DNA from: a virus
IMG/VR virus record: IMGVR_UViG_3300005663_000099
Span: 1 to 41,760 of that record
DNA: 41,760 nt
Strand: one strand, 5' to 3'
Every line of letters starts with the position of its first letter. Position 1 is the stretch's first letter. The position numbers and the translations under genes were made by a program. The notes under the pieces are model-generated. The model was not told where the DNA came from, did no database searches, and saw only the letters and a program-made list of their open reading frames with translations. Positions 27,108 through 34,145 of the stretch are shown here, piece after piece.

Positions 27108-28481
27108 ATGGACAGTAAGAAGAGAGGCTGCCGAGGCTGCGGTAGTGCTCAGGCGGACCAACCGCCGGTTCTTGAACTGCGCGACGGTCAACTCGTTGAG
27201 GTGAAGCCCGCGCAGAAGAAGCGCTCGTTGTTGGATAGCGCTAAGGAGATGATCGAGGTTAAGCGCGGGGGTCGGGTTCAGGAGAAGTACCGCGCTGTCC
27301 GAGAGATGATCTGCCGCCATTGCCCGGAGGAGACATTCGACGATCGCGGCCGGCCGACAGGGGAGAAGCTCTTCCGCACCCACCTCAGGAGACCGTACTG
27401 TGGGGTTCCGTGGTACGGCAAACTGACGAAGCGCGACGTGCACCGCCTGGGTTGTGGGTGCAACCTCGACGACAAGGTCAAGTGGGAGGACTCAGCCTGT
27501 CCCCGCGGTAGGTGGGGACCTGGCAAGAAGTTCGGCGCCGGGGTCCACACGATATTCGATAACCGCAGCGAGGGGACGCTCGAAGGTGTGGCCGACGTTC
27601 ACGTCATGTCCAGAGACCACCAGCCAGACGTAACGGGCATCGGCGATACGTTAGCTTTCCTACCACTCATGCGCGCGTACGCGAAGGCCAATCCCGAGAC
27701 TCGAATCCGGTACGCCATCATGGGGGCGACGGAAGAGTGGGCCAGACTCGGCTACGACGATCTAACATTCGAGGACGACGGGGAGAGGGACCACGGGGAG
27801 CTGGACGTCTGGGGTTCTCACACGCACCTAGCCGGCATTGATCGGATCTGCGTGGAGAAGGGATGGGTCAGGCAAGAGTACTGGGCCGATCGACTCGGCG
27901 TGGAACCAGAGAAGTTCAAGCTGACCCCTGATCCTGAATGGCTGCTCCAGGAGAAGCAGGGATTGGCTGAGCCGCTACTCGAGGGCAAGCCAATCGTCGG
28001 GCTGTCGCCGTTCGCTTCGATGAACGTGCAGAGGACATGGCCCGCACACCACTGGCTCAAGCTGCTGCAGATGCTGCAGGACGAGGGGATCTACGTCTAC
28101 CTGCTGGACGGCCCCGATCAGCGCAGGACCGCGTGGTTCAACTGCGAGAGGCTGCTCGGAGTTCCTGCGGCCAGGGCCGTCGCGAGGATGAGCCTGACCA
28201 CCCTGCACATCGGCAACGACTCCGGGATGAATCACCTGTGCGGGCTGACGACGTCCAGGGGACTGGCGATCTGCGGGCCGACGAGGGGCGAGCAGGTCTT
28301 CGGGTGGTACGGTAACATCGAGACCATCCAGGCGGAGGGCTGGTGCGTGGGATGCTACTGGGAAACGGCGAAGGGATTCGCTCTCCCGTGCAAGATGGCC
28401 TGCGAACCGATGTGGGATCTGAAACCAGAAGCAGTGTTCCAGCGAGCACTGCAACTCATAGCAGAGGAGGACGAGGCATGA
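27108..28481 (+). CDS. GT9-like glycosyltransferase with N-terminal zinc-ribbon-like region
   Basis: 457 residues. Residues about 175-455 show the GT-B layout of family 9 (ADP-heptose:LPS heptosyltransferase type): GIGDTLAFLPLMRAYAKANP at the first nucleotide-binding loop, then KPIVGLSPFASMN, and the acceptor/donor signature HIGNDSGMNHLCGL followed by GPTRGEQVFG. Residues 1-140 are Cys-rich (CRGCG, ICRHCPE, LGCGCNLDDK, ACPRGRWG), a zinc-binding add-on often seen on phage members. It lies between tail tip and lysis-like genes, so it may glycosylate virion proteins or alter the host surface. The sugar is unknown. Confidence 0.75.
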   Translation: MDSKKRGCRGCGSAQADQPPVLELRDGQLVEVKPAQKKRSLLDSAKEMIEVKRGGRVQEKYRAVREMICRHCPEETFDDRGRPTGEKLFRTHLRRPYCGVPWYGKLTKRDVHRLGCGCNLDDKVKWEDSACPRGRWGPGKKFGAGVHTIFDNRSEGTLEGVADVHVMSRDHQPDVTGIGDTLAFLPLMRAYAKANPETRIRYAIMGATEEWARLGYDDLTFEDDGERDHGELDVWGSHTHLAGIDRICVEKGWVRQEYWADRLGVEPEKFKLTPDPEWLLQEKQGLAEPLLEGKPIVGLSPFASMNVQRTWPAHHWLKLLQMLQDEGIYVYLLDGPDQRRTAWFNCERLLGVPAARAVARMSLTTLHIGNDSGMNHLCGLTTSRGLAICGPTRGEQVFGWYGNIETIQAEGWCVGCYWETAKGFALPCKMACEPMWDLKPEAVFQRALQLIAEEDEA

Positions 28482-29056
28482 GGATCATCCGGATATTGAT
28501 ACTGGCGGCAATGCTCGCGCTGCCCGTGTCAATGATTACTAGCGAGCAGGCCTACGCGCAGGACGGAGAACCGGAGATAACGGCCCCAGTTCCAGCGGCA
28601 GAGGCACCGGCTGAAGCACCGAAACCTACTGAGGCGGCGAAGCCAATCGAAGAGAAGAAGTCCGACGAGACCGCGCCAGCGTCGTCCGCCCCGGAGGTGG
28701 CGGTCACTCAGCCCAAGTGGCTGAAGGCGATCGGAATGGCGTGGAAGCCACTACTTGCGATCCTCCTCGCGCTGGCCATAGCAAAAGTGGGAGTATCCGA
28801 AGCGGGCAAGGCGTTCATCCGAGCCGGCTTCACCGTCATAGACATGACGTACCTCTCCTACGTGCAGCCCGCCAAGGACCCAGATAACAAGGACGTCGAG
28901 TGGAACCCAGCCGAAGCCAGGAAAAGAGCTTGGCAGACGTTCAAGAAGTCAGCCCCGATGCTCATCAAGCTGCTCTACGTTTGGAAGGGCAAAGAGTGGG
29001 GTGAAGCCATGATGCACAAGTTCGCCAATATGCGAGCGAAGAAGAACAAGGAGTAG
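28478..29056 (+). CDS. Exported membrane-anchored protein, lysis candidate
   Basis: 192 residues. A clear signal peptide (ILILAAMLALPVSMI, likely cut after AYA near residue 27) is followed by a 60-residue Pro/Ala/Glu linker, a transmembrane helix (LLAILLALAIAKVGVS, about 88-103) and a charged C-terminal part ending in Lys-rich helix. ATGA overlap with the GT9 gene. A periplasm-facing linker plus an inner-membrane helix could suit a holin, spanin or surface-modifying protein. No catalytic domain is visible. Confidence 0.6.
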   Translation: MRIIRILILAAMLALPVSMITSEQAYAQDGEPEITAPVPAAEAPAEAPKPTEAAKPIEEKKSDETAPASSAPEVAVTQPKWLKAIGMAWKPLLAILLALAIAKVGVSEAGKAFIRAGFTVIDMTYLSYVQPAKDPDNKDVEWNPAEARKRAWQTFKKSAPMLIKLLYVWKGKEWGEAMMHKFANMRAKKNKE

Positions 29057-29059
29057 TCC

Positions 29060-29278
29060 GTGTCCATCATATTGGACCTACTCAAATCCATCATCGGCGC
29101 GGTGATCGGCGAATTGTTCGATCAGCTGCGCATGGAGGACACCGTTGAAGACACCAGACCGCTACTTGAGGACTTTGACGTGGATCGTGGTCCTGATGAC
29201 ATGGCTCACCTTGACATCTTCGACGGGGTGCTTGACGAGAACGACGACGGTGTTCGTCCGATCGACCCGTTTACCTGA
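29060..29278 (+). CDS. Short protein with an amphipathic N-terminus and acidic tail
   Basis: 72 residues from GTG at 29060, seven bases after AAGGAG. The first 20 residues are hydrophobic to amphipathic (ILDLLKSIIGAVIGELFDQL), the rest very acidic. It might lie on a membrane. The second half shares its DNA with the next gene in another frame. Function unknown; by position part of the putative lysis block. Confidence 0.55.
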   Translation: MSIILDLLKSIIGAVIGELFDQLRMEDTVEDTRPLLEDFDVDRGPDDMAHLDIFDGVLDENDDGVRPIDPFT

Positions 29279-29480
29279 GGAAGTGAAGGGCTTCGCGCGA
29301 CTGGCGCAGCAGAGGGCAGACATAACGGTCAAGGGCGTGATGGTGAAACAAGCCGACGTGGGCGGTAGGGTGGTGCTGCTGGACTCCGACCTTGCCGCCC
29401 TCGTCAGGATCAAGCTGAGACTGCAGAAGATACTCGCTGATCCCGCGCTGAAGAGCGCGATCAACGCCAAGGGATTGTGA
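29145..29480 (+). CDS. Probable small lipoprotein (outer-membrane spanin candidate)
   Basis: 111 residues starting at TTG 29145, with a perfect GGAGG (29134-29138) six bases upstream. A hydrophobic segment (WIVVLMTWLTLTSSTGC) ends in a lipobox-like STGC, with Cys at residue 29, then comes a soluble domain with no further hydrophobic stretch. Embedding of a lipoprotein gene in another frame of a membrane-gene neighbour is typical of Rz1-type spanins. The first 134 bases overlap the preceding gene. The lipobox is not canonical (Ser at -3), so this is moderate. If a spanin, the host is Gram-negative. Confidence 0.55.
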   Translation: MKTPDRYLRTLTWIVVLMTWLTLTSSTGCLTRTTTVFVRSTRLPEEVKGFARLAQQRADITVKGVMVKQADVGGRVVLLDSDLAALVRIKLRLQKILADPALKSAINAKGL

Positions 29481-29493
29481 CGGAGGGCAGGAC

Positions 29494-29712
29494 ATGACCA
29501 GGAAGAAAGCCGGTAAGGCGAAGCGCAAAGCCAAGAAGGTGCAGCGCAAGGTGGGGAAAGTCCTCGGGGAGTTCAAACGAGGGACGCTCCGCAGCTCGTC
29601 TGGCAAGAAAGTGACGAGTAAGAAGCAGGCCATCGCGATAGGTTTCAGCGAAGCAGGCGCTTCGCGTAAGAAGAAGAAGGGGAAGAAGCGCAAGGCACGG
29701 CGCAGGAGGTAG
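29494..29712 (+). CDS. Small basic protein of the DUF6496 type
   Basis: 72 residues. The core GEFKRGTLRSSSGKKVTSKK followed by QAIAIGFSEAG matches the short conserved family found in phages and bacteria next to structural genes, whose function is unknown. Both ends are Lys/Arg runs. A strong CGGAGGG site precedes the ATG. Nucleic-acid binding is likely from the charge. Confidence 0.7.
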   Translation: MTRKKAGKAKRKAKKVQRKVGKVLGEFKRGTLRSSSGKKVTSKKQAIAIGFSEAGASRKKKKGKKRKARRRR

Positions 29713-29714
29713 CT

Positions 29715-29831
29715 ATGGCGTCCCACCTCGGACGTAGCACATCACGCAAACCACCCAAGCGGAGGCGCAAGGCCCAGGTACGCAGCAGGAGTCGCGCGAA
29801 GAAAAGAAAACGCAGACGCATGCGTCGGTAA
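29715..29831 (+). CDS. Protamine-like micro-protein
   Basis: 38 residues, ATG at 29715 with AGGAGG (29704-29709) five bases upstream, two bases after the previous stop, ending TAA at 29829-29831. Sixteen residues are Arg and six Lys; the end is KKRKRRRMRR. The perfect ribosome site and tight spacing support it. It is the last gene before the second control region. It may neutralise DNA in the head. Function unknown. Confidence 0.55.
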   Translation: MASHLGRSTSRKPPKRRRKAQVRSRSRAKKRKRRRMRR

Positions 29832-29840
29832 AAGTGTACA

Positions 29841-29931
29841 GGTAATTGCGCTCTACCCCTAGCCCTAGGGGTAAGCCCTACCCCCTCACACCCAGGCGTT
29901 CGGGACCTAGCCCCCTACGTACGCAATTACC
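29841..29931. promoter_or_regulatory. Inverted-repeat control element, copy 2
   Basis: GGTAATTGCG (29841-29850) is perfectly inverted as CGCAATTACC (29922-29931), with 71 bases between. The right arm lies in a block from 29920 (TACGCAATTACCGTAACAA, then CAAGAATAGAAGGAAG) that matches 401-438 closely. Together with the shared promoter, this makes 29841-30102 a diverged copy of 314-683. A regulator that loops or bridges two sites is one reading. Confidence 0.6.
29854..29873 (+). terminator. Hairpin between structural and replication operons
   Basis: TACCCCTA pairs with TAGGGGTA around GCCC: 8 perfect base pairs, 23 bases after the last structural gene. No T-run follows, but a second CCTACCCC at 29877-29884 could pair with the GGGG in an alternative fold. 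It may end or slow transcription of the structural operon. Confidence 0.45.
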
Positions 29932-30013
29932 GTAACAACCACAAGAATAGAAGGAAGCACAACAAAGGAAGCGAGCGCAGGTAAACGGACCGTAAAACTG
30001 ATTTATTAAGAAG

Positions 30014-30042
30014 TGTACTTATGGTCTTTTACGTGGTATAAT
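30014..30042 (+). promoter_or_regulatory. Sigma-70-type promoter of the replication operon
   Basis: TGTACT (30014-30019), 17 bases, then a perfect TATAAT (30037-30042) in GGTATAATGTAG. The preceding ATTATTAAG-like block and TTTACG within the spacer match the promoter at 589-617. It lies 78 bases before the helicase gene. The leader between has a hairpin GGTGG/CCACC (about 30065-30080) and the shared CACGCGCACATTAC block. Confidence 0.75.
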
Positions 30043-30119
30043 GTAGATCCACGCTTGAGGGAGGGTGGCACAAAACCACCGGGTTCTTCACGCGCACATT
30101 ACGAAGGACGGAGAGGATC

Positions 30120-31952
30120 ATGGGAATCATGCAAGAGGAAGTAACGAAGACGAAGCTGTTCACGCTCTCGGTTTACGACGAGCGGCACTTCATCCTCCAC
30201 TTCGCGTCGCTCGACGCGGAGACCTACAACTACGCTCACGGGCTGGTCGCTGGTTTTCCCGAGCGTAGGTATCGCAAGTCCATCAACGCCTGGATCATCC
30301 CGTTCACCGAATCAACGTTCGACTACCTCGCCCTCAAGTTCACCGATGAGGAGTACGAGGTGGACTCGGATGCGCGTGTGGTCATCGACTACCACATGCG
30401 GACCCGCGAGTCGCTGAGCAAGAAGGAGATGCGCCGTTGGGAGTACGTGTTCGACGGTAAGGTGCCGGAGATCAAGCACGAGCCGAGGACGAAGGCGTAC
30501 AACCACCAGACTGTGTGCCTCGACGCATGGCACGGATCCGAGTACTTCGGTGTGCTCATGGACACTGGCGTCGGGAAGACTTGGGTCGCGGTGAACGAGG
30601 CCTGCTGGTCCGCGAACGAGAAGGTCGCGGCTGGGGGGTCGGCGTATAAATTGTTGATCGCCTGTCCAAAGTCTCTGCGCGGTACGTGGATGGCGCAGCT
30701 GAACGAGCACCTGCCCGAAGGCTATCCTTATTGGGTGAAGCGCGTGAGGGGTGGTCGGGTCTACGCAGTTCAGGACTGCATCAACTTCGTCAAGGTCAAG
30801 GACTACAAGCTCAAGGTTTTCATCTGCTCGTACGAGCAGGTCAAGAACATGCAGGAAGAACTCATCAAGATGAAGTTCGACCTGTTCGTGCTGGACGAGT
30901 CCACCCACATCAAGAACCCCGGTGCCAAGCGCACGAAGGGCTGCAACGAGGTCGGGGACTCGTGCTCGCGAAGGGCGATCATGACCGGCACGCCGGTTGC
31001 GAACAACGTCCTCGACCTCTACTCGCAGTTCAGGTTCCTGCAGGACGGGTGCCTCGGCTACGACACCTACAAAGGATTCAAGAACCGTTACGCGGTCGTG
31101 TCGCGACTCGAGAGTGGGTGGGAGCAGATCCAGGGTTATCAGAACATCGAGGAGCTCAAGCACCGTATGGCGAAGTGCTCCTTCGTCGTGCGCAAGAAGG
31201 ACTGCCTCGACCTACCTGAGAAGCAGTACATGCTGCACCCCGTCGAGATGGGACCTCGTCAGCAGTCGATGTACGATCAGATGGCTCAGCACTTCCTCAC
31301 TACCCTTGAGGAGGACATGAGCACGGTCGTCGGCGAGGGAATGGTGTCGGCAAAGATCATCCTCACGCAGTACCTCCGCCTCTCGCAGATATGCTCGGGC
31401 TTCGTCAAGACCGAGGAGGGCGACGAGGTAGGCATCAAGGACGGCGACGTCAAGCTGCAGCTGCTCAAGGAGCTGGTCGAGACGTTCGACCCGAACAACA
31501 AGTTCATCGTGTGGTCGCGGTTCACGTGGGAGGTCAACGCCATCACGGACCTGCTCGACGCCATGGGCGTCGGTTGGGGTAGGCTGAAGGGCAAGGACAG
31601 CGAGAAGAAGCGGGACGCGGCGATCGAGGGATTCAATCGTGACGACCTCGACGTGAGAGTGATCGTCGGAGACCAGGGTTGCGGGGGATACGGACTCACG
31701 CTGCTCGGCACGAAGGACCACCCCAACTCGGACATTATCTACCTGAGCAATGACTTCTCCTCGCTCAAGCGCGGACAGTCGGAGGATCGCGGTCACAGGA
31801 TCGGGATGCACGGCACCGTCACGTACCACGACATCGCCTGCGAGGATTCGATGGACTACGTGATCGCCAAGAGGTTGCAGAGCAAGAAGGAGATGGGCGA
31901 CCTGGTGAAGGACTACGAGTCGATACGGAGGCTTCTGCTTGGCCATGCCTAG
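30120..31952 (+). CDS. SNF2/DEAD-type superfamily 2 helicase
   Basis: 610 residues. ATP-dependent DNA translocase: motif I MDTGVGKTW (about 147-155), motif II LDES (258-261; DEST instead of DEAH), motif III MTGTPVANN (about 288-296), and in the second RecA fold a motif VI-like region SLKRGQSEDRGHRIG. The order and spacing match SNF2-type phage helicases that remodel forks or displace proteins. It is the first gene of the replication operon, preceded by GGAGAGG. The MCM-like protein downstream is the more likely main fork helicase. Confidence 0.85.
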   Translation: MGIMQEEVTKTKLFTLSVYDERHFILHFASLDAETYNYAHGLVAGFPERRYRKSINAWIIPFTESTFDYLALKFTDEEYEVDSDARVVIDYHMRTRESLSKKEMRRWEYVFDGKVPEIKHEPRTKAYNHQTVCLDAWHGSEYFGVLMDTGVGKTWVAVNEACWSANEKVAAGGSAYKLLIACPKSLRGTWMAQLNEHLPEGYPYWVKRVRGGRVYAVQDCINFVKVKDYKLKVFICSYEQVKNMQEELIKMKFDLFVLDESTHIKNPGAKRTKGCNEVGDSCSRRAIMTGTPVANNVLDLYSQFRFLQDGCLGYDTYKGFKNRYAVVSRLESGWEQIQGYQNIEELKHRMAKCSFVVRKKDCLDLPEKQYMLHPVEMGPRQQSMYDQMAQHFLTTLEEDMSTVVGEGMVSAKIILTQYLRLSQICSGFVKTEEGDEVGIKDGDVKLQLLKELVETFDPNNKFIVWSRFTWEVNAITDLLDAMGVGWGRLKGKDSEKKRDAAIEGFNRDDLDVRVIVGDQGCGGYGLTLLGTKDHPNSDIIYLSNDFSSLKRGQSEDRGHRIGMHGTVTYHDIACEDSMDYVIAKRLQSKKEMGDLVKDYESIRRLLLGHA

Positions 31953-32283
31953 AAAAATCTACACGCCCAAGAGGCTCGGACACGACTACTCTGACGCGGA
32001 GAAGTACGGCGAGATATTCGTCGTGTACGACAAGCACCAGAGCCCGTTCCAGATCCGCACAGCGCGGGAGATCGCGGAGGACTTCCTCAAGCAGCACCCA
32101 CCGAACGACGGCGATCTGCTGCTGGTGAGTGGCCCCGCGACGCTCAACATAGTATTGGCGAACTGCATCCTGACGAGGATCAGACGGCTCGGCATGCTGA
32201 TCTTCCACGCGCGGGATCGCATCTACATCGAGAGGGAATACTACAGTGAGTGCGACACCACGACAGGACAAGCGGGATCATAG
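31939..32283 (+). CDS. Unknown replication-operon protein
   Basis: 114 residues. The TTG at 31939 has GGAGG (31927-31931) seven bases upstream; the in-frame ATG at 31945 is 13 bases away, so the TTG start is preferred. The text is alpha/beta (GEIFVVYDKHQSPFQIRTAR; DGDLLLVSGPATLNIVLANC) with a basic N-terminus. No family recognised. It overlaps the helicase by 14 bases and the next gene by 38. Confidence 0.6.
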   Translation: MAMPRKIYTPKRLGHDYSDAEKYGEIFVVYDKHQSPFQIRTAREIAEDFLKQHPPNDGDLLLVSGPATLNIVLANCILTRIRRLGMLIFHARDRIYIEREYYSECDTTTGQAGS

Positions 32284-32836
32284 CGAGGTAGTCGGCAAGC
32301 TGCTCGAGCTGGAGCCGAAGATCAACGTCCTCCTTGATGAGGTGGCGTTGTACCTGGAGCGCGCTCCGGCTGAAGCCGTCACCATTGACCTCCAACGCTT
32401 AGGCGACCTCGTCCTCGCCATGGACAATATCAAGATCCAGTGTGAGGAGGGCAGGAAGGCGGTCAACAGGATCGCCCATAAAGTGCACGACCACTTCTGT
32501 CGCGAGATAGTAGACGCGGAGGAAGTTCCGTACAGACATCCGAATGCAACGTTCACACCACACGTAGACAGCGAGTTCTCGATCAAGAACGCGGACGCTC
32601 TGTTCAGCCACTTGCAGATAGCTCAGGGGCTGTCCCAGAAGGAGGCGTACGATCGATTCGTAGAGTTGGCGCAGAAGAAGTCCGAACGCAAGAAGCTGTG
32701 CCAGTCCTACCTTGAAGACGGACAACCCCTACCCGATGGGATGAAGGGGTTCAGTTGGGCGAAGGTCATCATCAGAAGGAAAAGGAGAAAAGGAAATGGC
32801 GGAGAAGAAGACAGAGGTAGCGAAGACGAGTTCTGA
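32246..32836 (+). CDS. Unknown replication-operon protein with an acidic C-terminal Phe tail
   Basis: 196 residues from GTG 32246 (GAGGG nine bases upstream). Long helices fill most of it (KINVLLDEVALYLER; NADALFSHLQIAQGLSQKEA). After a basic run (IIRRKRRKGNGG) it ends in an acidic tail with a terminal phenylalanine (EEDRGSEDEF), as the next three large replication proteins also do. That tail is encoded in a 41-base overlap with the next gene. Function unknown; binding to DNA or to the replisome is plausible. Confidence 0.6.
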   Translation: MSATPRQDKRDHSEVVGKLLELEPKINVLLDEVALYLERAPAEAVTIDLQRLGDLVLAMDNIKIQCEEGRKAVNRIAHKVHDHFCREIVDAEEVPYRHPNATFTPHVDSEFSIKNADALFSHLQIAQGLSQKEAYDRFVELAQKKSERKKLCQSYLEDGQPLPDGMKGFSWAKVIIRRKRRKGNGGEEDRGSEDEF

Positions 32837-33563
32837 GGTTCAGCTACCGGCCTACGTGGAGGAGGCGGAGGGAACGCTGGAGCACGCTCGCGCGAGCGAC
32901 TTCATCATCCCGCGACTCCTGCTGATGCAGTCGCTGTCGCCGCAGGTGGTGGACGGCGACGCGAAGTCCGGCGAACTCTACGAGAACGTGGAGGGCGCTC
33001 GGTTCGCCGAGTTGCTGGACAAGGACACCTCGGAATCGCTGGACTTCATCCCGTGCTACCACTACCTCGAGTGGTTCGAGTGGGCGGAGAGGAGCTCAGG
33101 CAAGGGCATCATCGCCCGCAGCACCGACCCGAAGGGAGTCCTGGCGCAGAGCGTCGCGCGCGGCGAGATGGTGCAGCGCGACGGACGCGACCTGTTCAAG
33201 GTGACGGAGTACCACAACTTCGTCAGCCTGTTCCCGGGCTACTCGCTCGAGAAGCCGGTGGTCATCAGCTGCAGCAAGACGCAGATCAAGAAGGCCCGCG
33301 CGCTGCTCACGCTGATCCGCTACCGCGGGCCGAAGGTTCCGCTGTACGCGGGCAAGTACACGGTCACGGGCATCAAAGAGCACAAGGCCGACTTCACGTA
33401 CTGGAACTTCGAGTTCGAGAACGCCGGCTTCGCGGAGGAGGTCGAGTACGCCGCGTCGAAGGCGCTCTTCAAGGTCTGCAAGGAAGCCTACGGTCGGGGC
33501 GCCCTGCAGTCGCACGTCGACGAGGACGACGAGCCGAGCCGAGGCAACGAGAAGGACTTCTAG
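32796..33563 (+). CDS. Probable single-stranded DNA-binding protein
   Basis: 255 residues. The N-terminal half has the form of a phage ssDNA-binding family: ASDFIIPRLLLMQSLSPQVV, then GELYENVEG and SLDFIPCYHYLEWFEW. The C-terminus is acidic and ends in phenylalanine (DEDDEPSRGNEKDF), like SSB and T7 gp2.5, where this tail binds partner proteins. It sits among helicase, exonuclease and polymerase genes. The fold itself cannot be proven by eye. AAAAGGAGAAAAGG precedes its ATG. Confidence 0.6.
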   Translation: MAEKKTEVAKTSSEVQLPAYVEEAEGTLEHARASDFIIPRLLLMQSLSPQVVDGDAKSGELYENVEGARFAELLDKDTSESLDFIPCYHYLEWFEWAERSSGKGIIARSTDPKGVLAQSVARGEMVQRDGRDLFKVTEYHNFVSLFPGYSLEKPVVISCSKTQIKKARALLTLIRYRGPKVPLYAGKYTVTGIKEHKADFTYWNFEFENAGFAEEVEYAASKALFKVCKEAYGRGALQSHVDEDDEPSRGNEKDF

Positions 33564-33572
33564 TCTCGAGCG

Positions 33573-33808
33573 AGGGAGAAGGGTGGTCCTGCTGGTAACG
33601 GCGGACAAGGTTGCTCCAACTACCTGAAACACCCCACTCTCCCTAGCACCTGCGAGGCGAGGAAGGCGGACGTGCAGCGTGGAAGGACATGCTACCCCGC
33701 TAGGCCCGAGGGTAAAAGTGCAGCCGAGGCCTCTTGAAGGCACAGCTGAAATATCGGGCGAAGAGCACATCCAATAGCCGGTGTCGAATCCGGTCACGTC
33801 CGTCTTCC
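33573..33808 (+). ncRNA. Candidate structured RNA (uncharacterised)
   Basis: The 261-base gap between two genes holds two helical domains. The 5' domain pairs AGGGAGA (33573-33579) with TCTCCCT (33638-33644), inside it GGGTG (33581-33585) with CACCC (33630-33634), then GGTA/TACC (33594-33597/33621-33624) stacked on a GTTG-ctc-CAAC hairpin (33610-33620). The 3' domain is closed by 14 base pairs (33661-33674 with 33795-33808, one G-T) and contains CAGC/GCTG, GCCT/AGGC, CCCGA/TCGGG and a CCGG-TGTCGAAT-CCGG arm resembling a tRNA T arm. I can match no known family. It might be an independent RNA, a leader regulating the next gene or a replication signal. Confidence 0.5.
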
Positions 33809-33824
33809 AATATCACGGGGTCTC

Positions 33825-34145
33825 ATGAGAAACTGCGCCATAGGTGGATGCGATCAGCGGCACCCGGACGTGTGCCCGAGCTGCACGCACTGGAATCCGT
33901 CTACCGGAAGCCGCTACTACTTCTGCGCGAGGTATCAGGCCTCGAGGGCCACGTGCGATCTACCGCACGAAGCCTGCGCGACCTGCGACTACTTCGAGGG
34001 CGATCTGTCCCGCACCATGGGGCCAGGTCGTCCGAACATGAGCGGCATCGATTGGAACGACCCAGAGCACGTCCGCAAGTACTACCGCGAGAAGATGCGC
34101 AGACGTCGAGCCAACGCGAAGCTGGCGGAGGGATTCGAGGTATGA
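33825..34145 (+). CDS. Cys-rich, probably zinc-binding protein
   Basis: 106 residues. The first 65 carry eight cysteines in pairs (CAIGGC, CPSC, FCARY, ATC, ACATC), consistent with one or two zinc knuckles; the rest is a basic helix (KYYREKMRRRRANAKLAEG). ATG at 33825 has only a weak GGGG upstream and lies 16 bases after the structured RNA, so translation may be controlled by it. It overlaps the exonuclease gene (TATGA). A nucleic-acid-binding role is likely. Confidence 0.65.
   Translation: MRNCAIGGCDQRHPDVCPSCTHWNPSTGSRYYFCARYQASRATCDLPHEACATCDYFEGDLSRTMGPGRPNMSGIDWNDPEHVRKYYREKMRRRRANAKLAEGFEV

Noticed and set aside
33668-33801. tRNA or tmRNA reading of the structured region (7-bp acceptor-like ends, D-arm-like GCGT/ATGC, T-arm-like loop)
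   Set aside because: The T loop has 8 bases, the closing helix is 14 bp, there is no regular anticodon arm, and no tag frame or CCA is in place.
33734-34141. N-terminal extension of the exonuclease frame
   Set aside because: The extension reads through the structured RNA and the Cys-rich gene. The protein begins naturally at MSEFMLIDGS (34142).
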